This document shows positions 7,823 through 16,796 of a stretch of DNA of 64,000 nucleotides, piece by piece. Positions within the stretch are counted from its first letter, which is position 1. The number at the start of each line of letters is the position of its first letter. The position numbers were made by a program, and so were the translations under genes. The notes under the pieces were generated by a model. That model was not told the origin of the DNA and did no database searches. It saw nothing but the letters and a program-made list of their open reading frames with translations. The DNA is from Mucilaginibacter hurinus (lineage in GTDB: Bacteria > Bacteroidota > Bacteroidia > Sphingobacteriales > Sphingobacteriaceae), in NCBI RefSeq assembly GCF_003324525.1, contig NZ_QGDC01000005.1, forward strand, positions 186,001-250,000, written 5' to 3'.

Positions 7823-10759
7823 CTAAAAATTATCCTGGTAGTATTCTGTATAACTATCCAGTAGTGTTTTGTCGGCTAATTTATCCAGATTTTGCTGGGT
7901 AATGATAAAGAAAGCGTATTTATCTTTTGGCACTTTCATTATCTCAGGCATCAAAGGTATAATGGCGCGTGCATAATCTTTAACCTCGGCCAGGCTGTTG
8001 AAACGACCTACATAAATTAATTGATTTATGCCCACACCTTTAACCTGGTGCTTAATAGGCAAGCCCTGGTACCTGGTACGGTTAAATTGCCCGATACCAA
8101 AACGCGACGAGGCTAAATTAGTTGTGTTTGTATTTACATTTACTACAAAATAGTAATTGGTGTTATCGCTCTCATTAAATATATAGGTCTTCTTTGGTTT
8201 TGCCGGTTCAACGGTGGCGGTTTCTGCCGGTGCCTCCGGCGTTTGAATAACTTCAGCCGGAACCTCCTGTTTAGGCTGTATTTCGGTTTGTTTGGCAATC
8301 ACCGGCTCTGATGGTTTGCTTTCTACCGGCGCGGCTTTAGGCTTTTCAACCGGTTTTGGCGTTTCTGCCGGTTTTGGTTTTTCTATACGCTTTTCGGCTA
8401 CCTGGGCAAACCTTGGCTGTAACGGCGCTACGTCTTCAGGTAAAAAGGGAATATAATCAGGGTCACTGTCTATTATGGCGAAAGGGCGTGCAGCCATTTC
8501 AACGTTATTTGAATCGATGTAGGCTAAGTGAAGTTTAACCAGCGGCGTTATCAGCCGGTCCTCGGGGTATTGTGCCGCAATCTGTTGAATATCTTCCTTA
8601 AACGGCGTAAGTTTAACCTGCCTGCCGTTAGCCAACGCCCGTAAATAATTTAATTGGGCCGCCAGTTTATTATCAGGGTATTGTTGCAACAGGCCGGTAA
8701 CCTGCTCAATTACCTGCGAATATTGTCTTTTGGCGTACAGCTCATAAACCTGGTTATATAACGCGTTAAATTCCGCATCGGCATCATTTAGGCGTTGTCC
8801 ATATTCAGGGTCGAGGATAACTTTGGCATAGGGCGTATCAGCAAATTCGCTTAACAGCCTGTTTTTATAACTCTCTGCTTTAGCTACATCTATAGGCGTA
8901 TAAAGCCGATACAAACTGTAATATATAGCAGCTTTATTAGGATTGTTAGGGAAACGGGCCAAAGCTTGTTCGTAAGTAGCTATCGCCTCTTTAGGGTCTT
9001 CAACTATATCACGATAAAAGTTACCTATATCAAAGTAAGCGTTAAAAATGCGTGTATTTGACTGTTCAAGGTTTTCAGGAGTAAGTGGTATACTTGCAAC
9101 AAGTTGTTGCCTGTATGCGTTTGCGGCAGTATCTGCCTGTGCTTGCTGCACCTGCCCCGGCACTATACCAGCATCAGTAGCGGGAGCGCTGTTAGCCGTT
9201 ATGTTACTATTTGTTCTCTGGCTGCGTCGCCAGTTGTCTTCCAGTTTACGATTGCCCCATTTGCGCTTAAATACCGTAAAACCCTGGCTAACCGCCCTGT
9301 TGTTGTAAAAATAAAAGTTGTTGCCCGTAGGCGTGCTCGCCTGGGGGTCAGGCACGTTATCGGTACCGGCCACAGTTGGTATGCCCGATTTATCAAAGCC
9401 TGCCTGTTGTTGCTGAACCTGTTGTTGCGATTGTTGTGCAATCTGCCGGCTTACCATGGTGTCAATCCTGGCGCTGCGCGCTTTATCATCAAGCCTGGCC
9501 AGCATTTGCAACGTGTCTTCACGGCTTATAATGTCCAGGTTATCGGTAAGCAATTGTAAATTGTCACTTTTATTTTTTATCGTGATATAACCCGGATAGG
9601 TGGGCGAAAGATTCAGCAACGTGCTATCGTAATATTTTTTAGCACTTACATAGTCGGCCTTGTTTTTAAAATTTATATCGGCCAGCCGGAGGTATGATAA
9701 GCCCTTTTGGTTTTGGTTTTTTAAACTATGCCGGGTTGATAATTTATAATTTTCAATAGCGTCATCAATATTGCCCTCAGCAAAGTATAGCTGAGCAATC
9801 TGGTAATATATCTGGTCAACAAATTCTTCGTTGTTTTGGTTCCGCAGCATATTTTTCAATTTTTCTATGCGGCTTATTTTAATACCATCGCGCATGTCTT
9901 CAATACGTATACGGTTCAAGTCGGCGTTAAACGCCATTTCAAACGGCGCGTTACTTTTTACTATGCGGGTATAGCTAACAACGGCATCTGCAGGTTTTAA
10001 ATTCAGTTCCTGCAACTGGCCAAGTATAAAGGTCCAGCGCAATTTCTGCATAGTGCTTTTACTATGCTCAATAGCCAGTTTAGCCATTTCTTCAGCATCC
10101 GGATATTCCTGTTCATAAATATCATATTGCAGTTTAGTGGCGTAAACGTCGGCGGTTATACTCTTTTTGGGGTTAATATTTTGTAAAGCGGTATCTAAAA
10201 CTAGTTTTGCCTCGGGTATCTGTTTTAGCTGCATCAGGGTGCGTGCTTTCCATACAAGGGCTTCCTGCACTAATTCCGGATTGATGTTGTATGATCGCAA
10301 TACGTAATTAAAGTATTCCTGCGCGTTAAAATAATTTTTACCCAAATAGTAAGCTTTTCCCAACGCCAGGTAAGCATCGCCCAGATATTTACTCTGCTCC
10401 TTAAAATTAATGATGGTATTCGCTTTGGCTATTACGGCCTCTAAATCCTTATCTTCGCCTGCAGCGGCTGAGGTGTCCTGGTAAACGCTAAGTATTTCGC
10501 TATAGTTGTCAACGGATGCCAGCGCATAATCAACCTGCTTTTTTTTCAGAATTTCGCGCGCATTAAACAGGATGTTATAATGCGCGGTAAGATTTTGCAT
10601 TTTTTGATTGAACTTCGTTTTTTTTTCAAACGAGCAGGCCGCAAGCAAAACAACAAAAAATATAACTGCAGGTTTTTTTATGAAAGATGATACGGATGCA
10701 GACTTCAAAATAATTAAGTATAAAGCTTTGCTAAAATAGTAAATACTATGCAACAACAT
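7823..10759 (-). CDS. sprE: SprE/PorW-like TPR lipoprotein (gliding/T9SS)
   Basis: 978-aa lipoprotein built of TPR-like helical repeats (clear around residues 110-400 and 560-760), then a Pro/Lys/Glu-rich linker (about 800-870) and a C-terminal domain (about 880-978) resembling a SPOR-type fold. The lipobox LLAAC places the lipidated Cys at residue 42 from the ATG at 10759. SprE/PorW is an outer-membrane TPR lipoprotein needed for T9SS secretion and gliding, reported to link PorK/N to the translocon. Family membership is inferred from layout, lipobox, length and the NLTAHYNILFNA segment after the Cys. The signal peptide is unusually long; an in-frame TTG at 10708 would give a normal 25-residue one. 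It sits head-to-head with the atp operon. Confidence 0.8.
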   Translation of the reverse strand: MLLHSIYYFSKALYLIILKSASVSSFIKKPAVIFFVVLLAACSFEKKTKFNQKMQNLTAHYNILFNAREILKKKQVDYALASVDNYSEILSVYQDTSAAAGEDKDLEAVIAKANTIINFKEQSKYLGDAYLALGKAYYLGKNYFNAQEYFNYVLRSYNINPELVQEALVWKARTLMQLKQIPEAKLVLDTALQNINPKKSITADVYATKLQYDIYEQEYPDAEEMAKLAIEHSKSTMQKLRWTFILGQLQELNLKPADAVVSYTRIVKSNAPFEMAFNADLNRIRIEDMRDGIKISRIEKLKNMLRNQNNEEFVDQIYYQIAQLYFAEGNIDDAIENYKLSTRHSLKNQNQKGLSYLRLADINFKNKADYVSAKKYYDSTLLNLSPTYPGYITIKNKSDNLQLLTDNLDIISREDTLQMLARLDDKARSARIDTMVSRQIAQQSQQQVQQQQAGFDKSGIPTVAGTDNVPDPQASTPTGNNFYFYNNRAVSQGFTVFKRKWGNRKLEDNWRRSQRTNSNITANSAPATDAGIVPGQVQQAQADTAANAYRQQLVASIPLTPENLEQSNTRIFNAYFDIGNFYRDIVEDPKEAIATYEQALARFPNNPNKAAIYYSLYRLYTPIDVAKAESYKNRLLSEFADTPYAKVILDPEYGQRLNDADAEFNALYNQVYELYAKRQYSQVIEQVTGLLQQYPDNKLAAQLNYLRALANGRQVKLTPFKEDIQQIAAQYPEDRLITPLVKLHLAYIDSNNVEMAARPFAIIDSDPDYIPFLPEDVAPLQPRFAQVAEKRIEKPKPAETPKPVEKPKAAPVESKPSEPVIAKQTEIQPKQEVPAEVIQTPEAPAETATVEPAKPKKTYIFNESDNTNYYFVVNVNTNTTNLASSRFGIGQFNRTRYQGLPIKHQVKGVGINQLIYVGRFNSLAEVKDYARAIIPLMPEIMKVPKDKYAFFIITQQNLDKLADKTLLDSYTEYYQDNF

Positions 10760-10773
10760 TAATAAATTTGCGG

Positions 10774-11004
10774 ATGGCAGAAAATGAGGATAAAAACAGC
10801 GAAGATATTAGCAAAGGCGTAAATAACTACGCCCGGTACTCTGCAGTAGGTTTTCAAATGATAGCTATTATAGGTGTTTTCACTTATGCCGGCTATAAAA
10901 TTGACGAAGCCGCCGGGCATAAAGTGCAGTGGGTTGCCGCGCTGCTGGCACTGGCCGGTGTTTTTATTTCATTGTACCTCGTTATCCGATCATTGAAAAA
11001 ATGA
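10774..11004 (+). CDS. AtpZ/AtpI-family small membrane protein, first gene of atp operon
   Basis: 76-aa protein with two transmembrane helices (about residues 24-42 and 50-70) and an acidic, Asn-rich N-terminus. It fits the AtpZ/AtpI family of small proteins encoded ahead of F0 genes, which assist c-ring assembly or Mg2+/Ca2+ handling. ATG 10774 is preferred; an in-frame TTG at 10768 adds two residues. The stop overlaps the next ATG (ATGA at 11001-11004), so the genes are translationally coupled. A TAAATTTG box at 10763-10770 matches the TAnnTTTG -7 element but lies so close to the ATG that any transcript from it would be leaderless or start inside the gene. Confidence 0.75.
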   Translation: MAENEDKNSEDISKGVNNYARYSAVGFQMIAIIGVFTYAGYKIDEAAGHKVQWVAALLALAGVFISLYLVIRSLKK

Positions 11005-11384
11005 AAATAGTTCGTCCGATCCTTATTTTTTTTGCATTTACGCTGGTATTGGCTGCATTGCCGGCATACTTTTGGTACCAACGCAGCAATATTATTTTAC
11101 CCGAATTCTGGATACTATTTTCCTTCATATCCGGCCTTACATTTATCGTGGTTTTATCTATTTTAATAAGCCAACAAATAAATCCGGATATGTATGCACA
11201 AACTTTTATAGCGGGCACCGTTTTTAAAATATTGGCCATACTGGCATTTACGGTTATTTTTTTGTTGAAAACCCATGTTGATAAGTCGGTTTTTGTACTT
11301 AATTTTATTTATATATATTTCTTAAATACAGCCTTTGAAGTTTATATTTTGTTGCGTAACTTGCGCAACCAAAATTTAAAGTAG
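11001..11384 (+). CDS. AtpI-like membrane protein in atp operon
   Basis: 127-aa hydrophobic protein with four predicted transmembrane helices (about residues 5-22, 34-53, 66-88 and 95-115). It has no catalytic motif. Position between the AtpZ-like gene and atpB, with a 4-base overlap upstream and 14 bases before atpB, suggests a role in assembling the F0 sector, as for AtpI in other bacteria. Bacteroidota commonly have a poorly conserved gene here. A longer reading frame opening at 10929 would run through the upstream gene in another frame and is not credible. The function is inferred from context only. Confidence 0.6.
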   Translation: MKIVRPILIFFAFTLVLAALPAYFWYQRSNIILPEFWILFSFISGLTFIVVLSILISQQINPDMYAQTFIAGTVFKILAILAFTVIFLLKTHVDKSVFVLNFIYIYFLNTAFEVYILLRNLRNQNLK

Positions 11385-11398
11385 AAAACTTTATTTAG

Positions 11399-12490
11399 AT
11401 GTATAACAGCCCGATTTTTAAAATAAAAATTTTTTCTATCCTGCGCGTTTTCGCCGTTTTTTTGGCCCTGAGCGCGTTTTCTGCACCTGCTTTTTCGCAG
11501 CATGACGCCCCCGGCCATGGCCAGGAAGCCCATGAAACAGGTGCCGGTGAAGAGAAAAAATTTGAGCCAAGCGAAGTGATATTAGAGCACATCGCGGATT
11601 CGCACTCATGGCATTTGTGGGGACATACTCATATCCCACTGCCTGTTATACTATATACCGACAAAGGTATCGAAACATTTTCTTCGTCTCATTTAGATCA
11701 TGGCCACTATGCCGGTAAATATTATACTTATGCTTTGGAGCATAATAAAATAAAGGTTGTTAACGCTGAAGGGCAGATTGACGAGGCCGCAACTAAAAAC
11801 GTTTGGGACTTTTCGATAACCCGTAATGTTGCCAGTATGTGGCTTTCTATTATATTGCTGATGGTAATATTCATCAGTGTGTCATCTGCTTACAAAAAGC
11901 GTGAAGGTAAAGCACCGAAAGGTTTACAGTCATTTTTGGAGCCGGTTATCCTGTTTGTGCGTGATGATATTGCAAAGCCTAACATCGGGCATAAGTATGC
12001 GCGGTTTATGCCTTTGCTGCTTACGATGTTCTTTTTTATATGGATAAATAACCTGATTGGTTTGGTGCCATTTTTCCCGGGCGGCGCAAACCTTACCGGT
12101 AATATTGCGGTAACGCTGGTTATGGCGGCTATTACGCTTATAGTTGTGAACGTTAACGGTAATAAATATTACTGGAAGCATATCCTGCTGCCTGATGTGC
12201 CGAAGTGGATTTACCCTATTATGTGGCCTGTAGAAATTGTGGGCATATTTTCAAAGCCGTTTGCATTGATGATTCGTTTGTTTGCGAACATCACAGCTGG
12301 TCACATTATTGTGTTAAGCCTTATATCATTAATATTCGTGTTCAAATCTTTTGCTATAGCACCGGTGTCAGTTGCGTTTGTGGTATTCATGGACGTGCTT
12401 GAACTGCTGGTAGCCGTATTGCAGGCATTTATATTTACATTGCTTACCGCGCTGTTTATAGGTAATGCCATTGAAGAACACCATCACTAA
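11399..12490 (+). CDS. atpB: F0F1 ATP synthase subunit a (AtpB)
   Basis: 363-aa subunit a, the stator half-channel of the F0 rotor. The C-terminal half carries the transmembrane helices and the signature KPFALMIRLFANITAGHI, whose Arg is the essential residue facing the c-ring. The first about 31 residues look like a cleavable signal peptide (ending SAPAFSQ), followed by a His-rich periplasmic stretch; such an extended N-terminus is common in this phylum and makes the protein about 100 residues longer than that of E. coli. ATG 11399 lies 14 bases after the AtpI-like gene. The C-terminus ends EEHHH. Confidence 0.96.
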   Translation: MYNSPIFKIKIFSILRVFAVFLALSAFSAPAFSQHDAPGHGQEAHETGAGEEKKFEPSEVILEHIADSHSWHLWGHTHIPLPVILYTDKGIETFSSSHLDHGHYAGKYYTYALEHNKIKVVNAEGQIDEAATKNVWDFSITRNVASMWLSIILLMVIFISVSSAYKKREGKAPKGLQSFLEPVILFVRDDIAKPNIGHKYARFMPLLLTMFFFIWINNLIGLVPFFPGGANLTGNIAVTLVMAAITLIVVNVNGNKYYWKHILLPDVPKWIYPIMWPVEIVGIFSKPFALMIRLFANITAGHIIVLSLISLIFVFKSFAIAPVSVAFVVFMDVLELLVAVLQAFIFTLLTALFIGNAIEEHHH

Positions 12491-12519
12491 AATTTGTAAA
12501 TAATTATATACTATATTAA

Positions 12520-12747
<228 letters not shown>

Positions 12748-12764
12748 TATCGCCCCAGGGAAAA

Positions 12765-12808
12765 AATTAACCGTACACTGCAGCGGTTGGCGGCAGGTAC
12801 GGTTAATT
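12765..12808 (+). promoter_or_regulatory. Long hairpin between atpE and atpF
   Basis: A perfect 12-bp inverted repeat (AATTAACCGTAC / GTACGGTTAATT) encloses 20 bases in which CTGC (12778-12781) can pair further with GCAG (12793-12796). There is no T tract after it, so it looks like an mRNA-stabilising or processing element and not a full terminator. It lies directly after atpE. Confidence 0.65.
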
Positions 12809-12841
12809 AAAATTTAAGTTTAAAAAGTTTTAAAAAATACA

Positions 12842-13336
12842 ATGGAATTAGTTACTCCCGAAATTGGTTTGGTTTTTTGGACCACGGTATCATTTTTAAT
12901 ACTGCTGGCAATATTAGGTAAATTTGCCTGGAAGCCGATAATGACCGCTATTGACGAACGTGAGCGTACTATAGAAGAAGCTTTGTTTAAAGCCGAAGCT
13001 GCTAAAGAAGAGATGGCCCGTTTAACCAGCGAAAACGAAGCTTTGCTAAAGCAAGCCCGCGCCGAACGTGACGTGATACTTGCCGAGGCCCGCAAGGTTA
13101 AAGAGCAAATTGTTGGTGACGCCAAAGACGCCGCGCAAAAAGAAGGCGCCCGCATGATTGAATCGGCACGTTTAGAAATAAACAACATGAAAGCGATTGC
13201 CCTGGCCGACGTTAAAAACCAGGTAGCCACGCTTTCACTGGATATAGCTGAGAAGGTATTGCGCAAGCAGTTTGAAGATCAGGGCAAACAAGATCAACTG
13301 GTTGCCGATTTGTTAAAAGAAGTAAAATTATCGTAG
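12842..13336 (+). CDS. atpF: F0F1 ATP synthase subunit b (AtpF)
   Basis: 164-aa peripheral stalk subunit. One transmembrane helix near the N-terminus (about residues 8-26) is followed by a long charged, Ala/Glu/Lys-rich helix (about 40-140) that dimerises and holds the F1 head against the a-subunit. [13 protein letters not shown] after the membrane segment is the typical family transition. ATG 12842 follows the atpE-atpF hairpin by about 33 bases. The gap to atpH is 140 bases, unusually long for an operon, and holds a perfect 18-bp palindrome. Confidence 0.95.
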   Translation: MELVTPEIGLVFWTTVSFLILLAILGKFAWKPIMTAIDERERTIEEALFKAEAAKEEMARLTSENEALLKQARAERDVILAEARKVKEQIVGDAKDAAQKEGARMIESARLEINNMKAIALADVKNQVATLSLDIAEKVLRKQFEDQGKQDQLVADLLKEVKLS

Positions 13337-13350
13337 ATATGAGATATTAG

Positions 13351-13368
13351 TCCCGATAGCTATCGGGA
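13351..13368. repeat. Perfect 18-bp palindrome between atpF and atpH
   Basis: TCCCGATAGCTATCGGGA is its own reverse complement. It lies in the 140-base atpF-atpH gap, which otherwise holds no open frame. From memory this motif is over-represented between genes of Sphingobacteriaceae, consistent with a REP-like element; the copy number cannot be checked here. Confidence 0.6.
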
Positions 13369-13476
13369 TGAGTATGATAATTATAGTTCAGATCGAAAAA
13401 AGTTAATGAGGCGAGAGCTGGAGAATGGAGCTAAGTTCCAATTTCACATCTTAAGGCTCAAATCCAAAAGAAGAAC

Positions 13477-14016
13477 ATGTCAGAATTAACAGTAGCATCC
13501 AGGTACGCCAAATCATTACTTGACCTTGCCTCAGAGCAAAATGTTGTTGAGGATGCCAAAGCGGATATGGATTTCTTCCTTAAAACTTTGAAGCAAAATC
13601 CACAGCTTGCGGCAGTATTGGGCAATCCTATCATTTCGCAAAGCAAAAAAACGGCTATCCTGCGTGATGTATTTGCTGATAAGGTAAACAAAATTACGTT
13701 AGGTTTTTTTAGCCTGCTGGTAACTAAGGGCCGCGGCGAGATTATTTCAGGTACTGCCGAGGAGTTTATTAATCAATACAACACAAAGCAAAATATTATA
13801 AAGGCTACTGTTGTTTCTGCAACACCGCTTTCTGAAGAGAATAAACAGAAACTGGTAGCCGAAGTACAAACAGCAGTAGGCAGCCAGGTAATATTAACCG
13901 CTAAGGTTGACCCATCATTAATAGGCGGGTTTGTATTAACCGTTGGCGACAGGCAGGTAGACACCAGCCTGGCTAACGATCTGAAAAAATTAAAGAAAGA
14001 ATTTGCCCAGGGGTAA
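13477..14016 (+). CDS. atpH: F0F1 ATP synthase subunit delta (AtpH)
   Basis: 179-aa delta subunit (OSCP type), which joins the peripheral stalk to the top of F1. The helical N-terminal domain starts with the typical SRYAKSLLDLA segment (about residues 8-18), and the C-terminal domain ends with the characteristic DPSLIGGFVLTVGDRQVDTS pattern (about 148-167). Length and order between b and alpha are normal. The long leader with a palindrome suggests that a repeat has inserted here without separating the genes functionally. Confidence 0.96.
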   Translation: MSELTVASRYAKSLLDLASEQNVVEDAKADMDFFLKTLKQNPQLAAVLGNPIISQSKKTAILRDVFADKVNKITLGFFSLLVTKGRGEIISGTAEEFINQYNTKQNIIKATVVSATPLSEENKQKLVAEVQTAVGSQVILTAKVDPSLIGGFVLTVGDRQVDTSLANDLKKLKKEFAQG

Positions 14017-14055
14017 TTCAATAAGTAAAAACAAAAACTCTAAATAAATTAAAAA

Positions 14056-15630
14056 ATGGTAGAGGTAAGACCAGACGAAGTATCAGCGATTTTGCGTCAG
14101 CAATTGGCAGGCTTCAAGTCAGAATCTGAATTAGAAGAAGTGGGTACCGTACTGCAGGTAGGCGACGGTATTGCGCGTGTTTACGGTTTAACAAAAGTAC
14201 AATCAGGTGAGCTGGTTGAGTTTGACGGTAACCTGCAAGGTATCGTACTTAACCTTGAAGAAGATAACGTGGGTGTGGTATTGCTTGGTTCGTCTGAAAA
14301 TATTAAGGAAGGTGACACTGTAAAGCGTACCAATCAAATCGCTTCAATAAACGTAGGCGAGGGCATGCTTGGACGTGTTGTTGATACCCTGGGAACTCCT
14401 ATTGATGGTAAAGGCCCTATCAGCGGTCAAACCTATGCTATGCCATTAGAGCGTAAGGCTCCTGGCGTTATCTACCGTCAGCCGGTAACCGAGCCTTTAC
14501 AAACCGGTATCAAAGCTATCGACGCGATGATCCCTATCGGCCGTGGTCAGCGTGAGTTGGTTATTGGTGACCGTCAGACTGGTAAAACTGCCGTTTGTAT
14601 CGATACTATTATCAACCAAAAAGAATTTTATGATGCCGGTCAACCGGTTATCTGTATATATGTTGCCTGCGGACAGAAAGCCTCTACCGTAGCTAACATC
14701 GTGCGCACACTGGAAGAAAACGGTGCTATGCCTTACTCAATCGTAGTTGCGGCTAACGCGTCTGACTCTGCGCCAATGCAGTTCTTTGCTCCTTTTGCAG
14801 GTGCTGCTATCGGCGAGTATTTCCGTGACACGGGCCGTCCAGCACTAATCATCTATGATGATTTATCAAAACAGGCGGTTGCTTACCGTGAGGTATCGTT
14901 GTTGTTGCGTCGTCCTCCGGGCCGTGAGGCTTATCCTGGTGACGTGTTTTACCTGCACAGCCGTTTATTAGAGCGTGCCGCTAAAATTAACGTTAACGAT
15001 TCTATCGCCAGGGATATGAATGATCTGCCTGAGTCATTAAAGGGCATTGTTAAAGGCGGTGGTTCATTAACGGCGTTGCCTATTATTGAAACGCAGGCCG
15101 GTGACGTATCTGCATATATTCCAACTAACGTAATTTCAATTACCGACGGTCAGATATTCCTTGAGTCGAACTTATTTAACGCTGGTGTTCGCCCCGCTAT
15201 TAACGTAGGTATCTCTGTATCACGTGTGGGGGGTAACGCGCAGATTAAGTCGATGAAGAAAGTAGCGGGTACGTTAAAGCTTGATCAGGCCCAATATCGT
15301 GAACTTGAGGCTTTCTCTAAATTCGGTTCAGATCTTGACGCTTCTACCAAAAACGTATTGGATAAGGGCGCACGTAACGTGGAGATATTGAAACAAGGCC
15401 AATATTCACCGGTAACAGTTGAAAAACAGGTAGCTATTATTTATGCAGGTACTAAAAACCTTATGCGTAATGTGCCGGTAGACAAGATCAAAGAATTTGA
15501 GAACGAATATACCAGTCAATTAGAGGCTCGTCACCCTGAAGTGTTAAGCGCTCTTAAGGCAGGTAAATTTGATGACCAGATAACTGGCGTACTGGAAACA
15601 GTAGCTAAAGAACTGGCAGGTAAATATTAA
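14056..15630 (+). CDS. atpA: F0F1 ATP synthase subunit alpha (AtpA)
   Basis: 524-aa alpha subunit of the F1 head, with non-catalytic nucleotide sites. The N-terminal beta-barrel (about 25-95) is followed by the nucleotide-binding domain with Walker A GDRQTGKT at 171-178 and the downstream [15 protein letters not shown] segment. The ATP synthase alpha/beta signature surrounds [20 protein letters not shown]. Length is normal for the family (about 500-525). It lies 39 bases after atpH. The beta and epsilon genes are not adjacent, as in several Bacteroidota where atpD-atpC lie elsewhere. Confidence 0.98.
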   Translation: MVEVRPDEVSAILRQQLAGFKSESELEEVGTVLQVGDGIARVYGLTKVQSGELVEFDGNLQGIVLNLEEDNVGVVLLGSSENIKEGDTVKRTNQIASINVGEGMLGRVVDTLGTPIDGKGPISGQTYAMPLERKAPGVIYRQPVTEPLQTGIKAIDAMIPIGRGQRELVIGDRQTGKTAVCIDTIINQKEFYDAGQPVICIYVACGQKASTVANIVRTLEENGAMPYSIVVAANASDSAPMQFFAPFAGAAIGEYFRDTGRPALIIYDDLSKQAVAYREVSLLLRRPPGREAYPGDVFYLHSRLLERAAKINVNDSIARDMNDLPESLKGIVKGGGSLTALPIIETQAGDVSAYIPTNVISITDGQIFLESNLFNAGVRPAINVGISVSRVGGNAQIKSMKKVAGTLKLDQAQYRELEAFSKFGSDLDASTKNVLDKGARNVEILKQGQYSPVTVEKQVAIIYAGTKNLMRNVPVDKIKEFENEYTSQLEARHPEVLSALKAGKFDDQITGVLETVAKELAGKY

Positions 15631-15639
15631 TTAGTACTT

Positions 15640-15704
15640 AGTATCAAGTATCAGGAGTCGGATAGTTTTACAATCATTGATTCCTGATACTAATACTTGA
15701 TACT
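15640..15704. repeat. REP-like imperfect palindrome between atpA and atpG
   Basis: The left arm AGTATCAAG-TATCAGGA (15640-15656) is mirrored on the right as TCCTGATA...CTTGATACT (15682-15704), with six extra bases in the right arm and a loop of about 25 bases. The arms also contain the direct repeat unit GTATCA. It fills most of the 85-base atpA-atpG gap. This looks like a mobile intergenic palindrome of REP/BIME type, inferred from structure. Confidence 0.65.
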
Positions 15705-15715
15705 CAAATAAACAA

Positions 15716-16600
15716 ATGGCTAATTTAAAAGAAGTAAGAAACAGAATTGCGTCGGTAGGCTCAACGCAGCAGATCACCAAGGCCATGAAGATGGTTTCGG
15801 CGGCCAAGTTGAAGCGCGCTACTAATGCTATTGTACAATTGCGCCCTTATGCCAATAAGCTTAAGGAGCTTTTAGCTAACCTATCTGCAAGTTTAGAGGA
15901 TGGCGCGTCGCCCTATCTACAGGAACGCGAGCCGGTGCGCGTATTGGTAGTGGTTGTATCGTCAAACCGTGGCTTGGCAGGTGCATTCAACACTAACGTT
16001 ATTAAAACGGCCAATACCCTGATAGCTGAAAAGTATAGCAAGCAGTTAGCTGCGGGTAACGTTTCAATAGTGGCTATAGGGAAAAAAAGCCAGGAGTTTT
16101 ACCAGCGTCGGAAGTACAATGTTATCGGCAATAATAATGATCTGTATCTTAATTTAAACTTCGCCAACGCTTCGGTAATTACCGAAAGCATAATGGAAGG
16201 CTTTGTTAAAGGTAAATATGATCGCGTTGAATTGGTGTATAACCAGTTTAAAAATGCCGCGGTGCAGATACTGGTATCTGAACAGTTATTACCGGTGCCA
16301 AAAACTGAACCGGTTGCTGACGCTAAAGCATCGCAGGTAGATTATATCCTTGAGCCTTCACAGGCCGAGATAGTGGAACAGCTTATTCCTAAAAACATTA
16401 AAATTCAGTTATACAAGGCAGTGTTGGATTCAAATGCATCTGAACATGGCGCACGTATGACGGCAATGGATAAGGCTACCGAAAACGCGGGAGACTTGTT
16501 GAAAGCCCTGAAGTTATCATACAACCAGGCACGTCAGGCAGCTATCACCACCGAACTTACCGAGATTGTAAGCGGAGCGGCAGCTCTGTCGGGCGAATAA
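15716..16600 (+). CDS. atpG: F0F1 ATP synthase subunit gamma (AtpG)
   Basis: 294-aa gamma subunit, the central shaft. The N-terminal helix has the family start (LKEVRNRIASVGSTQQITKAM) and the C-terminal helix ends with the signature SEHGARMTAMDKATENA plus the closing coil (ITTELTEIVSGAAAL). Both helices form the coiled coil inserted in the alpha/beta ring. The middle Rossmann-like domain is present (VLVVVVSSNRGLAGAFN). It is the last gene of the operon and is followed by a terminator at 16628-16655. Confidence 0.97.
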   Translation: MANLKEVRNRIASVGSTQQITKAMKMVSAAKLKRATNAIVQLRPYANKLKELLANLSASLEDGASPYLQEREPVRVLVVVVSSNRGLAGAFNTNVIKTANTLIAEKYSKQLAAGNVSIVAIGKKSQEFYQRRKYNVIGNNNDLYLNLNFANASVITESIMEGFVKGKYDRVELVYNQFKNAAVQILVSEQLLPVPKTEPVADAKASQVDYILEPSQAEIVEQLIPKNIKIQLYKAVLDSNASEHGARMTAMDKATENAGDLLKALKLSYNQARQAAITTELTEIVSGAAALSGE

Positions 16601-16627
16601 TACCGAACTATTTTAAATCTAATATAC

Positions 16628-16655
16628 AGGCTTTCCGGAAACGGGAGGCCTTTTT
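16628..16655 (+). terminator. Intrinsic terminator of the atp operon
   Basis: A 10-bp stem AGGCTTTCCG / CGGGAGGCCT with two G-T wobbles and a GAAA loop, followed by TTTTT and a second T run. It lies 28 bases after the atpG stop. Confidence 0.85.
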
Positions 16656-16733
16656 AGCTTTTTGATATTTATTATTTTAGTGTACTTGAAGTGGCACGCG
16701 GAAATCTTACATAAAACGTTAGTGTATTATAAC

Positions 16734-16745
16734 CAGGTTAACCTG
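16734..16745. promoter_or_regulatory. 12-bp palindrome upstream of the lyase
   Basis: CAGGTTAACCTG is a perfect palindrome about 50 bases before the ATG of the frameshifted lyase. It may be a regulator binding site; no further support is visible. Confidence 0.3.
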
Positions 16746-16796
16746 CGCGCATGTGCTGGTTTAAAGTCCCTTACCAAATTAAGATAATTTACATTT

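Noticed and set aside
9048..9559. Plus-strand open frames opposite the sprE gene
   Set aside because: They lie wholly inside the well-supported sprE frame on the other strand, have no known domain and no promoter or start context.
10929..11000. Longer N-terminus for the AtpI-like protein
   Set aside because: The extension would overlap the AtpZ-like gene in another frame, and the ATG at 11001 forms a normal ATGA overlap with its stop.
11436..11639. Minus-strand basic frames over the start of atpB
   Set aside because: They are mirror readings of the atpB signal peptide and His-rich part.
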